A DNA stretch of 64,000 bases. Origin: Pogona vitticeps (Eukaryota > Chordata > Lepidosauria > Squamata > Agamidae). Positions 11,835 through 23,337 of this stretch are shown in pieces. Position 1 is the first letter of the stretch; each line of letters opens with the position of its first letter. The position numbers were made by a program, and so were the translations under genes. The stretch lies in contig NC_135787.1 of the NCBI RefSeq assembly GCF_051106095.1, positions 175,504,501 through 175,568,500 of the forward strand, read 5' to 3'. The notes beneath the pieces are model-generated. The model saw only the letters and a list, made by a program, of their open reading frames with translations. It searched no databases and was not told the origin of the DNA.

Positions 11835-13016
11835 CTAAATTAAAACAGATCCGACAGAAAGAAATTTTCTAATTAAATATGCATATGAAAATGAGTATAT
11901 GTGAGAGTGAAGGTCTACAAAGCACATGCATATGAGTAGCAACAACATTAAAATATACTATATTAGGGAAATAATTTGGGGAAAGTGTGAGTAATTAGAT
12001 AACATTTCACATATTAGGGAAACATTTAGGAAAGGTGAACTGAAATGTCTATAATTTTGCCTGTGAATTTCAACAAAAATCTCAAAATTTTTGAAGTCAA
12101 TATTCAGAAAAGTTTGCATGAATCTGTCTTAAGTTTGACAAAATGAGAAAGTGGACGGGGGGGGGGGAACGGGACAGAATTGGCAGATCCATTCATTCCT
12201 ACTTCCTGACTCTCCTCAAGTTACGAGTTTTCAGATTTTCTGCACAGCCGAGTCCTGATATGGGGAGAACCTAAGCAATGGAACTACCACTGCTTCCTTG
12301 TGGTACAAATTTGAAGATGTAAGAATTCTCAAGCCAGCAAATTTGCAGCCCCATGAGATAATGGACATATTAACATAATATAGTCCCACAACCTTAATTA
12401 CTAGAATTGCACCGTCATTTGGCTTTGCAATGCCCGTGCAATATATGGATTCTTTGTAAAATCCTACTGTAGACATGACCTGATCTCTCCAATGAAACAT
12501 GAATTCTTTGGCACAGGGAAAATCATAGACTATACAATTATGGATTGTAAATGTCCTGTCCCAACTTCTTTAAATGGTTGTTGTGGTGCACCAAGTGGTA
12601 AAATAAGACACCTAGGTTTCCTCTGCCTCTGCAATTGGTTCTTTTGCCAGTAAGTGTTATGCAAGATCTGGCTGGCCCCATCGGAGGAGAAGAATCAATT
12701 CACACAAAGCACCTTGTCGCTGATTACTGCTAATGATTTTTGCACTGCTGCCAAATTCCAGCACTACGAAGTCCCACCGACTGAACAGAAAAAGAGTGTG
12801 TTTAAAGGATTGGCCAAAACTGTGCCCTTTATGAGGTAAAGTACTATTTTTCTGATACAGAGCTAAGCAACGAGAGAGAGGTAAAGATTAACAGTATCCT
12901 CCACTTCAAGATCCTTCCCATTCTGCTGTTACGACCTATCATTTTTTAAAATAATGAAACAGATTGATTGCTGTGTGTTTTTCTTTTCCAGTCATTTATG
13001 ATTTCCATGTAGGCTA
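11835..13016. other. Unassigned; CHRM2 downstream region or distal 3' UTR
   Basis: No recognised repeat apart from a short G run near 12159. It may belong to the CHRM2 3' UTR, but no polyadenylation site can be chosen from sequence alone. Confidence 0.4.
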
Positions 13017-13531
13017 TTTATTGTTGAAGGGTTTTCTTCCCCTCTCCAACTTCATACAAGCATACACATAGACAAACAAAACTGGCAACTCATATACCAG
13101 AAGAACAGACTTACACAATCCACCCAAGGTCCTCCTGCTTCTTGAAATACTAATGCTTTTCAGCAGCTCCCCTTTCTACAAAGTGCCAACCCAAATGGGC
13201 TTTGTGCAGGAGAATTTCTCAGGGACAGAGGTTGTGCCCAAAGAAGGATGGTTTCAAAAGCCCTTCTGCATTGGGATTACTGGAGAGCAGGGGTTTGCCT
13301 CAAGTTTATATCCTCAACTGGCCTATCGGCCCTTTCCTGCCTCTGAATGACTCTGACAGAAAAGTTGTGAAGTTTGAGGTGCAGATACTGGAGATGGAGC
13401 ACAGATACACTGCCCCTCCCTGTCAGTGTGTCCTCTAGCCTTCTTGATTTCACATGAGAGCGTAAAGTGCTATGGCATTCTTTTATAAAACTTGAAGCTT
13501 TCTTTCCCCCTTTTTCTCCATTATTATTGTT
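13017..13531 (-). other. CHRM2: Probable proximal part of the CHRM2 3' UTR
   Basis: The sequence after the TAA stop is AT-rich and free of recognisable repeats down to about 13.0 kb. A minus-strand AATAAA hexamer at 13017-13022 is one possible polyadenylation signal. Mammalian CHRM2 3' UTRs run to several kilobases, so the true end may be much farther left. The assignment rests on position only. Confidence 0.35.
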
Positions 13532-14935
13532 TTACCTTGTAGCGCCTATGTTCTTGTAATGACACATAAGAAGATGCTTAAAGGTTTTCTTGAAGGTAGC
13601 ATTGCAAAGCGCATAGCAAGCAGGGTTGATGGTGCTGTTGATATAGCACAGCCAATAACCAATTGTCCATACTGTATTGGGGATGCAAGAGGAACAGAAG
13701 CTGTTGATGAGAACCATGACATTGTATGGTGTCCAGGTAACAATGAAGGCCAGGAGAATAGCCAAGATAGTCCTGGTGACTTTTTTCTCCCTAGAAGGAG
13801 GTGTCTTCTTTTTGGCAGGCTGCTTTGTCATCTTGACAATCTTACGTGCTACAACATTCTGCTTCTCATCTCCATTTTGTCCATCAGATCCTACAATCTC
13901 CACAGTGGTGTTGGCTGAGCCAGCACAATCATTTTTGGGAGACTTAGTAAGTACTCTAATGCAGGTAAGTTTGGAGTTCTCCACTTTGGCATTGACTTGG
14001 GAGACAGAAGCCCTGGCGTCTTCTTTGATGGCTTCATCCTCTTTGATGTTGGAAGCTACAGCACTGACAGAGGTGGAGTCATTTGAACTTTCCTTCTCCT
14101 CTGTAGTAACACAATTTTCCACCACCGATTCCCCAGTGGCTTTGCCATTCTGAATTTTAGAATGTTCTATCCCATCTTCACTGGGTGGGATATTGTTATT
14201 GTTTGGTTTCGTGGTTTTACCTTGGGTCAAACTTGGAGAAGCTGGATCCTGGTTCTGCCCACCCTTTTTGTCTTTCTTAATTCTGCTCTTACTGGCACGA
14301 GATATTTGCCAGTAGAGAATAGTCATGATGATTACGGGCAGATAAAAGGCCGCAATGGCCGTGCCAAAAGTGACAGCCGCATTGGAAAGGAACTGGATGT
14401 AGCATTCTCCATCGGGGACAGTCCTTTCCCCTACAATGAACTGCCAAAAGAGAATGGCTGGTGCCCACAAGATGAAGGAGAGCACCCATGCTGCTGCAAT
14501 CATCATGCCCGCCATCTTAGTGGTCCTCTTGACTGGATAACTCAGAGGTTTGGTGACACAAAAATATCTGTCAAAACTGATAATGAGGAGGTTCATGACA
14601 GAGGCGTTGCTGACCACGTAGTCGAGAGCCAGCCACAAATCACAAACCACGGGTCCTAATGGCCAGTAGCCAATCACAGTGTAAAGTGTGTACAGGTTCA
14701 TGGAAAAGACACCAATGATCAAGTCAGCACATGCCAAGCTGAAAAGGAAGTAATTGTTGACAGTCTGAAGGTGCCGGTTGACTTTGATGGATACCATAAC
14801 CAGGATGTTTCCAATGATGGTCACTAAGCTGAGAGACCCAGCCACTAGGACAATGAAGACAACCTCAACAGTTTTATAAGGGCTTGCCAAGGCCATCACA
14901 TCCTCCAGAGAGCTTATGTTTGTTGAGTTATTCAT
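13532..14935 (-). CDS. CHRM2: Muscarinic acetylcholine receptor M2, complete single-exon coding region
   Basis: Encodes a 467-residue class A G-protein-coupled receptor for acetylcholine; the family couples to Gi/o, slowing the heart and acting as a presynaptic autoreceptor. Seven hydrophobic segments are visible at about residues 25-47, 62-82, 100-121, 142-164, 187-209, 390-410 and 425-444. N-glycosylation sequons lie at N2, N3 and N6. The amine-binding aspartate is in LALDYVVSN (about D105), DRY follows at about 122-124, ECYIQF carries the loop-2 disulfide cysteine, and NPACY is at 437-441. The long third intracellular loop (about 210-389) and the tail ending KNIGATR are M2-specific. Human M2, from memory, is 466 residues; differences cluster in the N-terminus and loop 3. 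The ATG at 14933-14935 was chosen because it gives the family MNNSTN start; the open frame continues upstream only from a TTG. No break is seen. Identification is near certain from near-identity of the membrane segments. Confidence 0.98.
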   Translation of the reverse strand: MNNSTNISSLEDVMALASPYKTVEVVFIVLVAGSLSLVTIIGNILVMVSIKVNRHLQTVNNYFLFSLACADLIIGVFSMNLYTLYTVIGYWPLGPVVCDLWLALDYVVSNASVMNLLIISFDRYFCVTKPLSYPVKRTTKMAGMMIAAAWVLSFILWAPAILFWQFIVGERTVPDGECYIQFLSNAAVTFGTAIAAFYLPVIIMTILYWQISRASKSRIKKDKKGGQNQDPASPSLTQGKTTKPNNNNIPPSEDGIEHSKIQNGKATGESVVENCVTTEEKESSNDSTSVSAVASNIKEDEAIKEDARASVSQVNAKVENSKLTCIRVLTKSPKNDCAGSANTTVEIVGSDGQNGDEKQNVVARKIVKMTKQPAKKKTPPSREKKVTRTILAILLAFIVTWTPYNVMVLINSFCSSCIPNTVWTIGYWLCYINSTINPACYALCNATFKKTFKHLLMCHYKNIGATR

Positions 14936-14975
14936 TTCTGTGAATAGGAACCCAAAGGACAACTATCACTTAAAC

Positions 14976-14977
14976 CT
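14976..14977 (-). other. CHRM2: Splice acceptor of the CHRM2 coding exon
   Basis: On the minus strand a pyrimidine-rich run ends in CTCTACAG directly before GTTTAAGTG, placing the first exon base at 14975, 40 bases before the ATG. CHRM2 in other vertebrates has intron-separated non-coding 5' exons and one coding exon, which this fits. RNA reads would be needed to prove use of the site. Confidence 0.8.
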
Positions 14978-15404
14978 GTAGAGGAAAGAGAGATAAAACA
15001 AAGAAGGCCATGAGACATTTCTTTTACTTGTTTTTTAACGAACAGAATTCTAGAAAAGATGACAGGCAGAAGCAAGAAATCTAAAGAAAATCAAGAAGGC
15101 CCAAATCCCATCAATCAGTATTTAAATGCTTAATGTCCCACTGATTATAATGGGCCTTAGCATGTGTATCTAATTTTCCTCTGGATTTTATTTCAGGGAG
15201 CTAATATAAATTATGCTATAGGTGGACGGATCACATGGGTGATGTTAAAAAGAACACACACACACACATACACATCATTTATCATTATAGATATATTTCA
15301 GAACAGCACAAATTGGAAACTGACCTCACATTTTCTGTATTGAACAGTAGTGGGAGCATGCACTCTTCAGATATTATTGAATTGTAATAAAAGTATCAAC
15401 CCAT
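14978..15404. other. CHRM2 intron, unassigned
   Basis: Starts with the acceptor pyrimidine tract; a short CA run lies at 15256-15275. Nothing else seen. Confidence 0.6.
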
Positions 15405-15632
15405 CAGATTTCAGCTGACTATCAGGAAAAACATCCTAACTGCTAGAGCAGTACAGCAAAAGAGTCAGTTACCTCAGGAGGTGGTGAGTCCATCAACACT
15501 GGAGACACTCAAAGGAAAATCAGACAACCATCTGTCAATCTACTTTGATTTGGATTCCTGCATTGAGCAGAGGGTTGGACTCAATGGCCTTATAAGTCCC
15601 TTCCAACTCAATTATTCTATGATTCTATAAAC
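15405..15632 (+). repeat. CR1 LINE 3' end
   Basis: Contains CTCAGGAGGTGGTGAGTCC, CACTGGAGACACTCAAAGG, GAGGGTTGGACTCAATGGCC and the terminal TTATTCTATGATTCTAT, in CR1 order. 5'-truncated. Confidence 0.9.
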
Positions 15633-16052
15633 CCAACTTGGCGCAGAGGATGGTAAAAGAAGATTTCATATGTAGTCCAACAACATCTAGAAGGACCCGT
15701 TTTGCTTGCCACTGTTATAGAAGCAGGCAATCTGATAATGCCATGTGGAGGAAGTCTGCTCTATAGTGGACCAAATTTAAAGTGAATTGTACCTCTGAGT
15801 GGCTGTTTTCAGACATATGCAGAACATCTCAGAGATCTCTGCCTGTGTGTGTTTACCAGCTGCAAATTTTCACTGGAATTCTGAAGCCTCCTGTGTAATT
15901 TTGTCCATCTTCTTCAGGTGCTGTTAAAATGAAATCTAAAGGGAAAAAAACTGAGCAGAACGTTCTTTATATTCTTGAAGGCTTTCACGGCCAAGATCTG
16001 ATGGTTGTTGTAGGTTTTTCAGGCTGTTTGGCTGTGTTCCGAAGGTTTTTCT

Positions 16053-16095
16053 TCCTAACATTTCGCCAATCTCTGTGGCTGGCATCTTCAGAGGA
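16053..16095 (-). ncRNA. Hammerhead-ribozyme-like motif, left arm of the 742-bp palindrome
   Basis: On the minus strand: TCCT, CTGAAGA, a GCCAGCC stem-loop, GGC, GAAA, TGTT and AGGA. The layout equals the family motif, with T in place of C after GAAA, so the ACGT palindrome of stem III is weakened. Confidence 0.5.
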
Positions 16096-16609
16096 CAGGA
16101 GTTAGAATGTTGTGTTCTGGTGTAGTGTGTGGGATAGTTGTAGCGGAGGGATCAGCTTTTTGTCCTTTTCAGGAGATTGGGTGATTATAGTGATCAGGTT
16201 TTTTTTTTGTTAAGGATGTATTGTTGTGATAAGGGGGGAGATGGTCTGTCATTTTGATTGATGAGTGCCATTAGCTAGTCTTTTGTGTGCAATGATCACT
16301 GGTCCTTGTGGATGGGTAGAGTTCATTGATCTTTTGCAGGCTGTATTTTTCAGTGCTGGGTCAACAAACTCTACCCAGCCACAAGGACCAGTAATCACTG
16401 CACACAAAAGACTAGCTAATGACACCCATCAATCTCAGTGATAGACCATCTGCCCCCCCTTATCACAACAATACACCCATAACAAAAAAAAAACACTGAT
16501 CACTATAATCACCCAATCTCCAGAAAAGGACAAAAACCTGATCCCACAGCTACAAATACTCAACTGTCCCAAACATTACACCAGAACACAGACAGAGTTC
16601 CAACTCCTG

Positions 16610-16656
16610 TCCTCTGAAGATGCCAGCCACACAGACTGGCAAAATGTTAATAAGGA
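16610..16656 (+). ncRNA. Hammerhead-ribozyme-like motif, right arm, diverged
   Basis: TCCT and CTGAAGA are kept, but the second core block reads CAAAATGTTAAT rather than GAAACGTT. Probably inactive. Confidence 0.4.
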
Positions 16657-16717
16657 AAACCTTTGGAACACAGCCAAACAGTCAGAAAAACCTAGAACAA
16701 CCATCAGAAAGTTCTTT

Positions 16718-17856
16718 CTTAAGTGGAACCTCTGTAGACAGTCCTAAGAATGTTAGAGGGATTCTCTGTGGACTACAGAATTATCTAGGCTCTGCTTGCA
16801 CTCCTAGGAGAAAAACCATGTGACTGAAGAAAAACTACTTGACAAACATGTGACCCTCACCCCAATCCAAACAGAAAGGTTTAGCAACAGCAAAACAGCC
16901 AAAACCTACAGTCACTACGGATAGTAAGGTAGACTTCCCCACTTCTTCTCCCCTCTGAAAATCCTCCAGTCCCATCAAAATGCAACATAGAGGGTTGGAG
17001 AACATGTAGTATGTAGTGTGAGCACAGAGGGGAGATCCCTAACACTCAGGAGGGAGCACCTTCCACAGGGAAAGGATATGTGTAAAATAAGGGACCTCTG
17101 ATATTGTGTCTACCGCATATATGTTAAAGAATCTCTTTATAAAGCAGTAGTCCTCTATGCATTATAAGAAGTAAAGATTTCCTATTGGAATGTCCATTCC
17201 TAAAGACCACATTGCTTCCGCTCAACTCCGTTCCTGACTGATAACTTATCAAAAGGAAAGAAAATTTTCATCTGTCATGGTGTCAACATAGCAAAGTTTA
17301 CTTCATTTTGCATACCACGAGAGTGACAAAATTGCCTTTTTCATCTAATCTGATGGCATATATTACATTCCATCTTTTGCAATATGATTCGTCTGTTTTC
17401 ACAAGCTACCTTTGAGAAAGAGGTAATAAAGAAAGGAAAAAAGGGGGGAAAATAATGAAATCCTCAAGGAAGTAGGAAAAATCCCTTAGCAGATTATTAA
17501 AAGTATCATATCTGGGTGCTATAAATTGCACAGGAAGTGAGATACAGAAAGCATACTCCAGGGTAGAATTCATAGACCAAAGTCATAATACAGCTTTAGG
17601 GATGGCTGAGAAAAAATAGTTTCATTCAGATTCCCATATGACATCAGTTGCTGTCATACTTTAAAACAAATATGTGAACCACAACTTCTCCTTGTGAAGA
17701 GGAACATCCCCAGGAATGCAACCAGCAACTCAGGAAAAATGTGAAGAATTTTAAATTGAGCCAAATGGAAGTTCTGATGAGCATCTCAAAATATCTCAGA
17801 TGGTTTTGGGTAACTTTTGCTTGTTATTCGTTTGTGAAGTTCAGCACTCAGAAATA
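16718..17856. other. CHRM2 intron, unassigned
   Basis: No gene or clear repeat recognised. Confidence 0.45.
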
Positions 17857-18015
17857 CCATAAGACGCACCTTTCCATACTGTAAGACGCACCAATTTTTT
17901 AGGAGAAGAAAAGAGGAAAATATAATCTGTTTTCTTCGCTCCATAAGACGCACAGACTTTCCACCCCCCCCCGTTTTGTGGGAAAAAAGTGCGTCCTATG
18001 GTGCAAAAAATACGG
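17857..18015. mobile_element. Tigger-like MITE with TA duplication
   Basis: Lies between TA dinucleotides. CCATAAGACGCACC is near the left end and GTGCGTCCTATGGTGC near the right, and CCATAAGACGCAC occurs again inside. Inverted ends with TA duplication fit Tc1/mariner-Tigger derived MITEs. No coding capacity. Confidence 0.7.
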
Positions 18016-18935
18016 TAATGTGTTGCAAGTAATGGCATTGTCTGTAGTACATTACTTTTGGGAGGTAATGAGGATATAATGATGTTATGCTTGCAAAGGA
18101 AGATAAGAAATTGTGGTGATGGTGCAACAAATGTACTTTATCACTTTCAATATTTCAGGGTTTTTGCACTCATTTTATTTTTAAAGTACATTTTTGTGGA
18201 TCCTGTTGATCATCTGATTATGTGATCAGTATGTTGCTCTTAAACCAACTGAAATGGTTGGGAATTTCTGAGAATCATGACCCCAAAAAGTGACTTTTTA
18301 AACTCTTGAGGGCAAGTGATCAGTTGTATCCTCAACACCCACCCACCCCTATTTTCCTGCCACTGTGAATTCTCTGCTTTAACCACAATAACATGGAAGG
18401 CGGTCTCCGCTAAAGCCCTCAGAATGAAGATGCAAAATAGAATATGAGTTCAAAACAAACTACATTTTTTATTTTTTAGTCAGGAAATACAAGGACAACC
18501 ATTCAATTAATGCTGTGTGATCTACCTTTCTTGATGGAGACAAGAAATGGAATTCATGTGGCATTCAGGAAGAAGGTGATACTGCCCTTCTGTCAAAGCA
18601 GTGGTTCTGAATCTTGTCTGTGCTGAGAATACTTACTATAGCTGTGTTTGTTCCCTGCATCTCCACTGGACAATGTCTGTAAAAAAGAATCAATGAGTGC
18701 CCCCATGACCGCCCAACTGGTCCATTGCCTGAAGTTAATGAGATTTAAGAATTTGTCTGAGTGGTAGCTCCTCAGTAATAAATGTACTGGTGCTAAATAT
18801 GACTGTTCCTTCTAGTTATCTCTTCCAGATGTGACTGACTTAAAAGAAGCACCAAATGAACCTAGACATACTAAGCAGTAGGAATAGTTGAAAGGGAGAG
18901 CCTAAATGTCAATTGTGAGGTCGATTCAATCAATT
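18016..18935. other. CHRM2 intron, unassigned
   Basis: No gene or clear repeat recognised. Confidence 0.45.
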
Positions 18936-18937
18936 AG

Positions 18938-19835
18938 GCATCCTTCAGTCTCAAGAGACTATTTTATTTATTTATTGTATTTATACCCAGCCTATCTAGT
19001 CATTTCGACCACTCTAGGCGGCTTACAACATAAAAACATAACAAGTTTAGGAGAAATTTATAACAATTAATTAATTAAATGATTCTGCAAGATGGGAAAA
19101 ATACAAAATAAATCAAATAAAAAGAGAAAGGAAGGAAAGATGTCAGGAATTAACTGGAGGGGAAGGCCTGCCTATACATTCACGTTTTTAATTGGTTTTT
19201 AAAAATACCCAGCGAGGGTGCAGCGCGAATCTCCGGAGGCAGGTTATTCCAGAGGCGAGGAGCCACCACCGAGAAGGCCCAGTTTGTTGTTTTTTCCTTC
19301 TAGGCCTCCCTCGGCGTCAGGCTCCTCAGCCTCACCTCCTGACTCGCGCATGTGACACGGGTAGACTTAGGTGGGAGTAAGTGTTGGTAACATGCTCTGT
19401 ATGGAGGACTTGGAACAGTGTCTAGTGTGGCTGAGAAGGCCAATTTGAGAGTGACAATCCCTTCCACACTGAAGACAAATCCAATATGTCCCCTGCCCAG
19501 CTCCCTGATTTTGCTGGTTTCAGGACTGCCTCTTTGCCTTGGCCTGCTGGACAAGGGTCTCTTCAAAATGGGAGAGGCCGTGATGCCTCCAGGATGAACG
19601 CTCAGATGTCAGGGTTTCCCATCTGTTGAGGTCCATTCCTAAGGCCTCAGATCCCGCTTGCAGATGTCCTTGCATCGCAGCTGTGGTCTCCCTCTGGGGC
19701 GATTTCCCTGTGCTAATTCTCCATACAGGAGATCTTTTGGAATCTGACCACCAGCCATTCTCACGACATGCCCAAGCAATGTTTACAATTGTGAGGTCAC
19801 ACATACAACAAATCCTACTCAGCCCCCCTCGGGTG
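18938..19835 (-). repeat. Non-LTR retrotransposon 3' part with zinc-finger C-terminus, interrupted
   Basis: The left piece (18938-18960, TTAGGCATCCTTCAGTCTC) and right piece (from about 19383, GGTAACATGCTCTGTATGG) are contiguous in the copy at 38880. The minus-strand frame matches that copy: WETLTSERSSW, HHGLSHFEETLVQQAKAKR, and a diverged zinc-finger region. The LINE clade was not identified. An L2-like LINE (18961-19382) splits it. Confidence 0.7.
18961..19382 (-). repeat. L2-like LINE 3' region inserted in another LINE
   Basis: Begins with an ATTTATTT tail and TATACCCAGCCTATCTAG, then ACCCAGCGAGGGTGCAGC and GAGGAGCCACCACCGAGAAG, matching 2361-2765. Both sides continue the same host LINE, so this insertion is the younger. 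Confidence 0.75.
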
Positions 19836-19839
19836 ACCA

Positions 19840-20640
19840 GCTAATTCCCAAGAGTTAAAATAAATGGGTCAGATGGAACATTGTTCAAAACTCAAGGAGC
19901 CAAGGAAATCTGGAGTACCACCTTATGAACCTTTGCACCCGCCCTTTATACAAGAGCCTCACAATACTGAAGGTCCTTGAAGACATGAAAGATTGGCTTT
20001 CTTGGAATAATTTATCAGTCCCATGATGGGGGGTGGGGCAAATTCACCCCCAGAGAATGGCTGAAGGAGTCTTCATGTGACTGGCATTTTTTTATTCATG
20101 CTGCCATGAACTAATGGCATGGTTTCTTTAGAGGAGAGTCAACACAATATTTTTGTGCATTGCTCGAAGCAGCAAATGATGATTCACAGTTGTGTAACAT
20201 TAGTTGAGCAAATGTATATTATGCCTCTGGTGAGAAACAAAATAATGCAGAATGAAAGTATTCCCCGAAGAACAGCAGGAGTCTATATATTCATGGAGAC
20301 CTGTTTCCCGCAGCTGTATTACCTGCCCTCATTGCAGCTTGAGGGCCTAGGGAATTGCACAACATTTAATTACAGCTTGCTTGCCTTTGCTCTAATTGTC
20401 TGTGACTGGTTAATAGAATGAGTTAAGCAGAAATGACTGTGGATCAAATCTGCCACTCGAAATTTCAACCATAAATTATTTACCCTGATACAGGTGGGAT
20501 GTGCAGAAAAATGTGGGCATAGGAACTGAAATACACACCAAGAATACATGATATTTATAGTCAGGCTTTGAAGGGAGTGAACTCCTAAAGTAAATCCTCC
20601 AAACCAGAACTTTGAAAAGTTTCTTTTTCAGACCACAAGA
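19840..20640. other. CHRM2 intron, unassigned
   Basis: No gene or clear repeat recognised. Confidence 0.45.
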
Positions 20641-20644
20641 AAAT

Positions 20645-21120
20645 GAGAAGTGTATATTTCAATGTTTCTTGTCCGCTGCATGAGGATGAGACAAGCCAGG
20701 CTTTACTCTTCTGTATCTGGGGAGGCCTTTCTCTTGATTCCACCATATTCACAGGTGCAGCTGAAGGGGACACAGGAGAGGACTTTCTCTGTTGCTGCAC
20801 CCAGGCTTCGGAACTCCCTCCCACAGGAGGCCAGGCTGGCCCCATCTTTGCTGTCCTTCTGCAAGCAGGCAAAGACCTTCCTCTTCAGGCAGGCTTTCCC
20901 TCAGTGACTGGCTACCTGAGTGTGTTTTTCAGATGGATTGATATGCATCACTGCTTTGACTGTGTCTGCAGTACTGCTTGTGTTTACCATTTCTCAGAAT
21001 GGTGCACTAATCATTTTTAGCTGAAATATTGTCTTTAAATGATGTAAGCTGCCTTTTTATACTCATTATTCTTAACTTTAAATATTGTATTTTAATGATG
21101 TAAGATGTCTTGGGTCATAG
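20645..21120 (+). repeat. L2-clade LINE 3' end
   Basis: Encodes RLRNSLPQEARLAPSLLSF and KTFLFRQAFPQ, the C-terminal block shared with 641 and 6625. The tail (GATGTAAGATGTCTTGGGTC) leads straight into the GGAT/GATA array, which therefore looks seeded by the LINE tail. Confidence 0.85.
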
Positions 21121-21121
21121 A

Positions 21122-21365
<244 letters not shown>

Positions 21366-21382
21366 TATTGGTGCCTAACAAT

Positions 21383-21602
21383 AGCTCTGTCAGTGTGAAG
21401 GCAGAGGTTGGGAATCAATTCCCCCCTGTGTCTCCCAGGAGAAAGATGTAGTTTGTGTAGCCTTGGGCAAGCTGCACAGTCCCATGATTCTCCCAGAAGA
21501 AGGGAAGGGTAAATCACTTCTGAGCATTCTCTACCTTAAAAAACCTGAAAAGAGGGGTGCCATAAGTCAGAATTGACTTGATGGTACAAGATGATGATGA
21601 TT
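21383..21602 (+). repeat. CORE/MIR-like tRNA-derived SINE
   Basis: GTTGGGAATCAATTCCC resembles a Pol III B box; GCCTTGGGCAAGCTGCACAG is a CORE-like centre; TAAGTCAGAATTGACTTGATGG forms the 3' end. The same family lies reversed at 46855 and 60885. Confidence 0.65.
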
Positions 21603-22260
21603 ACAGTAGAATATTTTCACATTCCAGGAGCTGGGCACTGAATATGAGATTACATATTTTGTTCAATATTTCTTAACTTCTGAACTGTTTTTCAAAAATG
21701 TGAAAATATTTGCAGACTATCCTAAGTGAAGTCTCTAAGCTCAAAATGGTTTGGCATTGGAAGGAGGGCTATCACAAATATGTTGCTATATCTGTCCATA
21801 TTTAAGATAGATAGTTTAGATAGTTATATAAATAGTGAAATGAAATAGTTCCAGATTTCAAAGAGATTATGCTTGAATAAATGGTCTCTTGTTCCTTTGT
21901 TGCTAAGAAGAAAAATTATGTTAAACACCCTATTATGATTTTGTTATTTATGCTTATGATATAAGGACTCAAATAAGTATTTAAGCTATTCACAAACTCC
22001 GAGGGATGGGGTAAAAAAAGCAGTAGCAAACCAGAAATGCTGACTCAAGCTGATGACCGTCACCTTCATTTAACAACTAAATGATCTGCAACTCATTGAT
22101 TATTTTCCAGTAGAGACAAGACGATTTGGGAAGAAATAATTATTTTAAAGAATGATTACTGCTGAATATAGAATAAATATTTAAATCCTGAGGCAGAAGA
22201 ACTTTGCCTGCCATGGAGACTTTCTGAAAAATGCCAGTTTTGCACGTGTAATAATTCACC
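21603..22260. other. CHRM2 intron, unassigned
   Basis: AT-rich; no gene or clear repeat recognised. Confidence 0.45.
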
Positions 22261-22261
22261 A

Positions 22262-22380
22262 ATATGGGGAATCTGTGGCCTTCTAGAAGTTGTTAAATTA
22301 CAATTCCCATAAGCCTTAGCTGAGGGACAATGGGAACTGCAGTCTAACAGCATCTAAAGAGCCGAGTGTTCCCATCCTTG
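22262..22380. repeat. hAT-type palindromic MITE, second family
   Basis: ATGGGGAATCTGTGGCCTTC at the left is mirrored by GAGTGTTCCCATCCTTG at the right, with AATTACAATTCCCAT and ATGGGAACTGCAGTC inside. A related piece lies at 63722-63812. Confidence 0.6.
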
Positions 22381-22431
22381 CACTAGATGAATGGCAGGGG
22401 TATGAATGTGGGAATTCCTAGAAGGTCCATG

Positions 22432-22605
22432 TTGTTGTTTAGTCATTAAATCGTGTCTGACTCTTTGTGACCCCATGAGCCAGAGCACGCCAGGCCCTCC
22501 TGTCTTCCACTGCCTCCCGGAGTTTAGTCAAATTCATGTTGGTAGCTTCGAAGACACTGTCCATCCATCTCATCCTCTGTCGTCCCCTTCTCCTCTTGCC
22601 TTCAC
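22432..22605 (-). repeat. BovB (RTE) LINE 3' end
   Basis: GTTGTTGTTTAGTCATTAAA, GACTCTTTGTGACCCCATG, CCTCCTGTCTTCCACTGCC and CATCCTCTGTCGTCCCCTTC are the reversed BovB 3' terminus. Severely 5'-truncated. Confidence 0.92.
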
Positions 22606-22641
22606 TGTCCTGCTCTTTCTTAGACCCATCCCTTTGAGCTG

Positions 22642-23225
22642 AACCAATATTTCATGGGAGTTCCGTGAACATGGTGTCACTTAGCTGCATTGGATATCCT
22701 ATTGGGAGTCCAGAGTTTCTGACAAAAGTTTTCATATAGTGGACGGAATCTATCAGCTTAACCTACCATGTTCTCTTACTGGTTACTCACCGCCACACCC
22801 GGATGAACCTTGACTGGAATGATCTCAAAAACTGGTCTCACAAAGGAGCAAATTCTATTGGGACCAATAATAATAAAAATTACCACTGACTAGCCGTATC
22901 AGGTTGGAATAGAATAGGTAAGCAGAATGTGGGTCTCAAGTATAGACCGTTAGGACTGAAAACACTCCAGGTCTCCTGTCCCACCAATTAATTTTAAAAA
23001 TACGTGCCTGAAAAAGTTTCCTGTTGTCTTGGAGGAGGTGTGGGTGGCAATTTTGCCATTTTTGGCTTTCCACACCCCCAGAACATTTTGTGGCTATTCC
23101 AGGGCATGGCCTTTTTAAAGAAGAAAAACTGGAGGTGGGCGGGTGCAGGAGCTGGTCCAGGTGTCTGTGGTGAGGATTCTGAAAGTCACCCCCTACTCAC
23201 TGCAGAAACACGGTGGGATATTCTT
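22642..23225. other. CHRM2 intron, unassigned
   Basis: No gene or clear repeat recognised. Confidence 0.45.
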
Positions 23226-23337
23226 CCTTTTAGTGGTTTATTTATTAAAAATATTTTTATCCCACCTTTCTCCGTAAAAAGAACCCAGAGTGCCTTACAT
23301 CATTAAAAAGACAATATTTAAAAGCTAAAAGCAGAAA
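23226..23337 (-). repeat. L2-clade LINE 3' terminus
   Basis: TATCCCACCTTTCTCCGT, then ACATCATTAAAAAGACAATA, is the reverse complement of the tail at 6950-7150. Confidence 0.7.

Larger units (their letters stand above)
15969..16710. mobile_element. Penelope-like element terminal repeats in head-to-head palindrome
   Basis: Two arms of about 350 bases face each other. The left arm runs from GGCTTTCACGGCC to GTAGAGTTCATTGATC; the right arm, from CAACAAACTCTACCC to CAACCATCAG, is its inverse. Each arm carries the 3' UTR and hammerhead-like repeat seen at 47184-47610, where it follows Penelope coding sequence. Both flanks carry GTTCTTT (15962-15968 and 16711-16717), a possible 7-bp target duplication. 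Inverted terminal repeats are a known Penelope trait. The arms differ at many positions, so the insertion is not recent. Confidence 0.8.

Noticed and set aside
14936-14962. Longer CHRM2 open frame starting nine codons upstream
   Set aside because: The upstream start is a TTG, lies in the 5' UTR just after the splice acceptor, and gives residues absent from the family; the ATG at 14933-14935 matches the family start.
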